Positions 5,768-7,836 of a DNA stretch of 7,836 nucleotides are shown here, in pieces. Positions within the stretch are counted from its first letter, which is position 1. Each line of letters opens with the position of its first letter. Position numbers and translations under genes: made by a program. The notes below the pieces were generated by a model. The model did no database searches. It saw only the letters and a list, made by a program, of their open reading frames with translations, and was not told the DNA's origin. This DNA comes from Pseudomonadota bacterium (GTDB lineage Bacteria; Pseudomonadota; Alphaproteobacteria; UBA8366; JADFVY01), in the NCBI GenBank assembly GCA_030671915.1, contig DAOVHN010000096.1, forward strand, positions 1-7,836. Direction: 5' to 3'.

Positions 5768-6895
5768 TCAGAGGAACAGCGTCAGCACGCCGGTATAGCC
5801 GTACAGCCGGTTATGGTTGATCTCGCCATTGGCGAACAGGCCGGCGATCGGGAAATCGCCCAGTTCGTCGGCGATGATCTTCATCTCGCGGCTGCCCGGC
5901 CCGAACTGGTTGGGGCCGCGGGCGACGCAGCTATAATAGAGGCCCGCCCTGACCCCGCCGGATGCGCGCTGCTTCAACCGGTCCAGCATGCGCCGCAGGT
6001 CGTCGGCCGCGGCGCCCTGGTCGCGGCGACAGAACATCACGCTATCGCCGGCCGACACCACATCGCCGATCGCCACCAGCCCGTTCTCGTTATCCACGCC
6101 CATCAGATTGCGGACCAGATAGTCGCCCGTGTCCGAGCCCGTCACCGCCAGCGCGGCGAAGATATAGCCGGAAACGCGGCGCAGGTCGCGCGCCAGCACC
6201 TCGCCGATGTCGCCGCGGAAGACCTCCAGCGCCGGTTTCTCGTCCAGCTCTATCAGCACATTGCCCTCGGCGCGCGTCACCTTATGCGTCGGGCCGATCG
6301 GCGAGCAGCCCTGGGTCAGCCCGACCGCGACGGGCACCGCGTGGGGCGACAGGAACACGCCCGACAATCCGCCCGAGGTGGGCTTGCCCGCCAGCTGAAC
6401 CGCGCCGCTGTCGCCCGAGGTTATGCCGCCGACCAGATAGGCGTTGGCCTGGTCCGACAGATCCTCGACCAGCGCCTGGATCTGCGCATTGCCCGGGTCG
6501 GCATGGGTGACCGCCAGCGGCGGGTCGGCCGCCTGCAGCCAGGCGAGATTGTCGGAAACGACATCCCCGACCCCCGCGGTCACGTCGCTGAACAGGCGGA
6601 AGGCGTCCTCGCCTATGGGGAGGACCAGTACCGATATCGCCGGCTCGTCGAAATATTCGATGCAGTGGCCGCATACGCCCAGGCCGGCCGCACCCACCCA
6701 GTTGGGCACGCCGGTGGTCTGGCGCAGGAATACCTCTATCTCGGGCAAATCGGCGGCGTAAGCCTCGGTCACGAAAACGAAGCCCAGCCGGTAGCAGGGC
6801 TCCATCTGCCCCAGCCGCGCCACGATGCTGCCCACGGCATCCTGCCACCGCTCGGCGGCGGCATGGGCCGATATATAGTCGCCCGACACGCTCAT
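5768..6895 (-). CDS. Stand-alone FIST-domain protein (FIST N plus FIST C)
   Basis: The 375-residue protein has no signal peptide or membrane segment and should be cytoplasmic. It looks like the FIST N domain (about 30-220, with WVGAAGLGVCG, YLVGGITSGDSG and the typical GLTQGCSPIGP at 192-202) followed by the FIST C domain (about 230-365, with GDVVSAGDSVMFCRRD and GGVRAGLYYSCVARG, ending FANGEINHNRLYGYTGVLTLF). FIST is predicted to be a sensory domain for small ligands, perhaps amino acids. It is often fused to signalling outputs such as diguanylate cyclases or chemoreceptors, but here no output domain is attached. Cysteines at 75, 78 and 352 are candidates for redox or metal chemistry, without proof. 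The start ATG overlaps the tesA stop (ATGA), with GAGG seven bases upstream. Function unknown. Confidence 0.85.
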   Translation of the reverse strand: MSVSGDYISAHAAAERWQDAVGSIVARLGQMEPCYRLGFVFVTEAYAADLPEIEVFLRQTTGVPNWVGAAGLGVCGHCIEYFDEPAISVLVLPIGEDAFRLFSDVTAGVGDVVSDNLAWLQAADPPLAVTHADPGNAQIQALVEDLSDQANAYLVGGITSGDSGAVQLAGKPTSGGLSGVFLSPHAVPVAVGLTQGCSPIGPTHKVTRAEGNVLIELDEKPALEVFRGDIGEVLARDLRRVSGYIFAALAVTGSDTGDYLVRNLMGVDNENGLVAIGDVVSAGDSVMFCRRDQGAAADDLRRMLDRLKQRASGGVRAGLYYSCVARGPNQFGPGSREMKIIADELGDFPIAGLFANGEINHNRLYGYTGVLTLFL

Positions 6896-7569
6896 CTCAC
6901 CGCCTCGGCCAGGCCGCCAATCACCACCGGCAGCATTTTTCCGACAATCACGGCAACCCCTTCCGCCGTTGGATGAATTCCGTCTTCCTGGTTGAGGGCC
7001 GGGTCCATCGCGACTCCGTCCAGGAAAAAGGGATAAAAGGCGGTTCCATGCTTTTGCGCAAGGGCAGGATAGAGCGAGGCGAACTTTTCGCCATAATCCG
7101 TGCCCAGATTCGGCGGCGCCACCATGCCGGCCAGCAGCACCCGGGCGCCGGTTTCGTTGATGCGGGCGATGATGCGGTCCAGATTGTCCCGCGTGATCGC
7201 CGGATCCAGCCCGCGCAACCCGTCATTGGCGCCCAACTCGACGATAACCAGGTCGGGGTGCTCGCCCAGCAGCCAGTCCAGCCGGGCCAGGCCGCCGGCG
7301 CTGGTGTCGCCGGAAACTCCGCCATTGATCACTTTCGCATCAATGCCTTGCTCGCCAAGCGCGGCCTGAAGCTGCTCGGGGAAGGCTTTGCCCGGCGGCA
7401 GGCCATAACCGGCAGTCAGGCTGTCGCCCAGCGCCAGTACCACCGGGCGCTCGCCGGCCTCGGCCGTTGCGGTGAACATGAAGAGAGCAAGGACGAGCGC
7501 ATTGAATGCCCGCAGTGCGGCCCAATATGTATGAGGGCTCCTTGCCCCGTGGCGCGAAAGCGAAATCAT
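6892..7569 (-). CDS. tesA: TesA-like SGNH/GDSL esterase (acyl-CoA thioesterase I / arylesterase / lysophospholipase), secreted
   Basis: The 225-residue SGNH hydrolase shows all family blocks: GDSLTAGYG (48-56) with nucleophile Ser50, GGVSGDTSAGG (83-93) with oxyanion Gly84, GANDGLRG (113-120) with Asn115, and DGIHPTAEG (196-204) with Asp196 and His199. The N-terminus is a signal peptide: basic residues at 6-20, a hydrophobic segment around 21-33, then a likely cleavage after AEA near residue 38. The mature enzyme should be periplasmic, as in E. coli, where it hydrolyses acyl-CoA thioesters, lysophospholipids and aryl esters in vitro. The ATG at 7569 is preferred because it supplies the charged n-region; the preceding Shine-Dalgarno is weak (GGA). 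The gene is first in a coupled transcript with the FIST gene and is divergent from the YbbA-type ATPase, the same arrangement as in E. coli. Confidence 0.94.
   Translation of the reverse strand: MISLSRHGARSPHTYWAALRAFNALVLALFMFTATAEAGERPVVLALGDSLTAGYGLPPGKAFPEQLQAALGEQGIDAKVINGGVSGDTSAGGLARLDWLLGEHPDLVIVELGANDGLRGLDPAITRDNLDRIIARINETGARVLLAGMVAPPNLGTDYGEKFASLYPALAQKHGTAFYPFFLDGVAMDPALNQEDGIHPTAEGVAVIVGKMLPVVIGGLAEAVR
6903..6906 (-). promoter_or_regulatory. Ribosome binding site of the FIST gene
   Basis: GAGG on the minus strand lies 7 bases before the ATG at 6895, inside the last codons of tesA. It supports the start that overlaps the tesA stop. Confidence 0.55.
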
Positions 7570-7639
7570 GCGATTATCCGTTGAGTACCTTTATCGGTAA
7601 TTGTCGAAACCATTATCCGGAATCCCCTTCCATTTGGCC
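7570..7639. promoter_or_regulatory. Divergent promoter region of tesA and the ybbA-like gene
   Basis: This 70-base gap is AT-richer than the genes beside it and must serve both directions. ATTATCCG occurs twice in direct orientation (7573-7580 and 7612-7619), with the related TTATCGG at 7591-7597, so a regulator may bind here. No -35/-10 pair is clear on either strand. The region role follows from gene layout; the repeats are read directly and may be chance. Confidence 0.4.
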
Positions 7640-7836
7640 ATGCAAACTCCCGTGACAACCCCCACCGCGGCGTCCTCGCCGATTGTCGATCTCGCCGGGC
7701 TGGAACTGACGCTGAGCAGCGGCGCCGGTGAGGTTCATATCCTGCGCGGCATTGATGTCGAAATCGCGGCGGGCGAACAGGTCGCGCTGGTTGGCGCATC
7801 GGGCGCCGGGAAATCCTCGATGATGATGATAATCGG
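7640..7836 (+). CDS. ybbA: YbbA/LolD-type ABC transporter ATP-binding protein, 5' part (runs off window)
   Basis: Only the first 65 codons are present, with no stop before the edge. After a variable Thr/Ala/Ser-rich leader of about 14 residues comes the start of an ABC ATPase: IVDLAGLELTL, VHILRGIDVEIAAGEQVALVG and the Walker A GASGAGKSS (residues 52-60 counted from ATG 7640). The V-x-I-L-(R/K)-G-I-(D/N) pattern is typical of the LolD/MacB/YbbA group. In E. coli ybbA lies divergent from tesA and pairs with the permease gene ybbP, so a permease is expected just beyond the edge. The start has no strong ribosome binding site. ABC ATPase is certain; the YbbA name depends on synteny. Confidence 0.85.
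   Translation, partial: MQTPVTTPTAASSPIVDLAGLELTLSSGAGEVHILRGIDVEIAAGEQVALVGASGAGKSSMMMII

Noticed and set aside
5327..6976. 549-codon open frame on the plus strand across thpR, FIST and the tesA end
   Set aside because: It is antisense to three well-supported genes. Its Arg/His/Gln-rich composition is typical of a shadow frame in high-GC DNA, and no domain is recognisable.
6973..7584. 203-codon plus-strand frame across tesA
   Set aside because: It is antisense to tesA, whose four catalytic blocks are intact in the other strand.
1..7836. CRISPR array, tRNA, rRNA or defence island
   Set aside because: No regularly spaced direct repeats, no cloverleaf-like segment and no recognisable defence genes other than the toxin-antitoxin pair were seen by reading.

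Overview
The window looks like chromosome of a high-GC alphaproteobacterium. Protein-level resemblance and gene order point loosely to a Rhodospirillales-like lineage, but no marker gene here fixes the taxon. Genes are densely packed, with several 4-base stop/start overlaps, and no gene-free gap exceeds about 160 bases.

Layout from left to right. (1) The 3' part of a LonB/YcbZ-type ATP-dependent Lon protease gene (+) enters from the left edge. Its tail overlaps by 33 bases the end of a convergent uracil-DNA glycosylase-family gene (-). (2) A 160-base nested inverted repeat (2191-2350) fills exactly the gap between the glycosylase start and the stop of the upstream NAD-dependent protein deacylase (sirtuin, -). 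It resembles a MITE or other mobile palindromic element. (3) Divergent from the sirtuin is a coupled pair (+): a low-molecular-weight protein tyrosine phosphatase-family gene and a fructosamine/ribulosamine-3-kinase-family gene, overlapping by GTGA. (4) An AT-richer insertion holds a PIN-domain toxin and a ribbon-helix-helix antitoxin (+), with an ATGA overlap and several small palindromes in front. (5) On the minus strand, read from the right, come tesA-like esterase, FIST-domain protein and RNA 2',3'-cyclic phosphodiesterase (ThpR), apparently one operon. (6) Divergent from tesA, the first 65 codons of a YbbA/LolD-type ABC transporter ATPase run off the right edge.

How the genes may work together. 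The phosphatase-kinase pair fits a protein-deglycation pathway: the phosphatase family can act on ribulosamine 5-phosphates, and the kinase destabilises ketosamines on lysine by O3 phosphorylation. The divergent sirtuin removes acyl groups from lysine, and the Lon-type protease and DNA glycosylase beyond it are also quality-control functions. A shared 'lysine repair' theme is inference from neighbourhood only. The toxin-antitoxin pair looks like a later insertion between this block and the tesA block. The divergent tesA/ybbA arrangement is the same as in Escherichia coli and supports both names.

I see no wholly new system. The items most worth a second look are the 160-base palindrome that sets the glycosylase start, the sirtuin/phosphatase/ketosamine-kinase cluster, the palindromes around the toxin start codon, and the unexplained FIST protein coupled to tesA.
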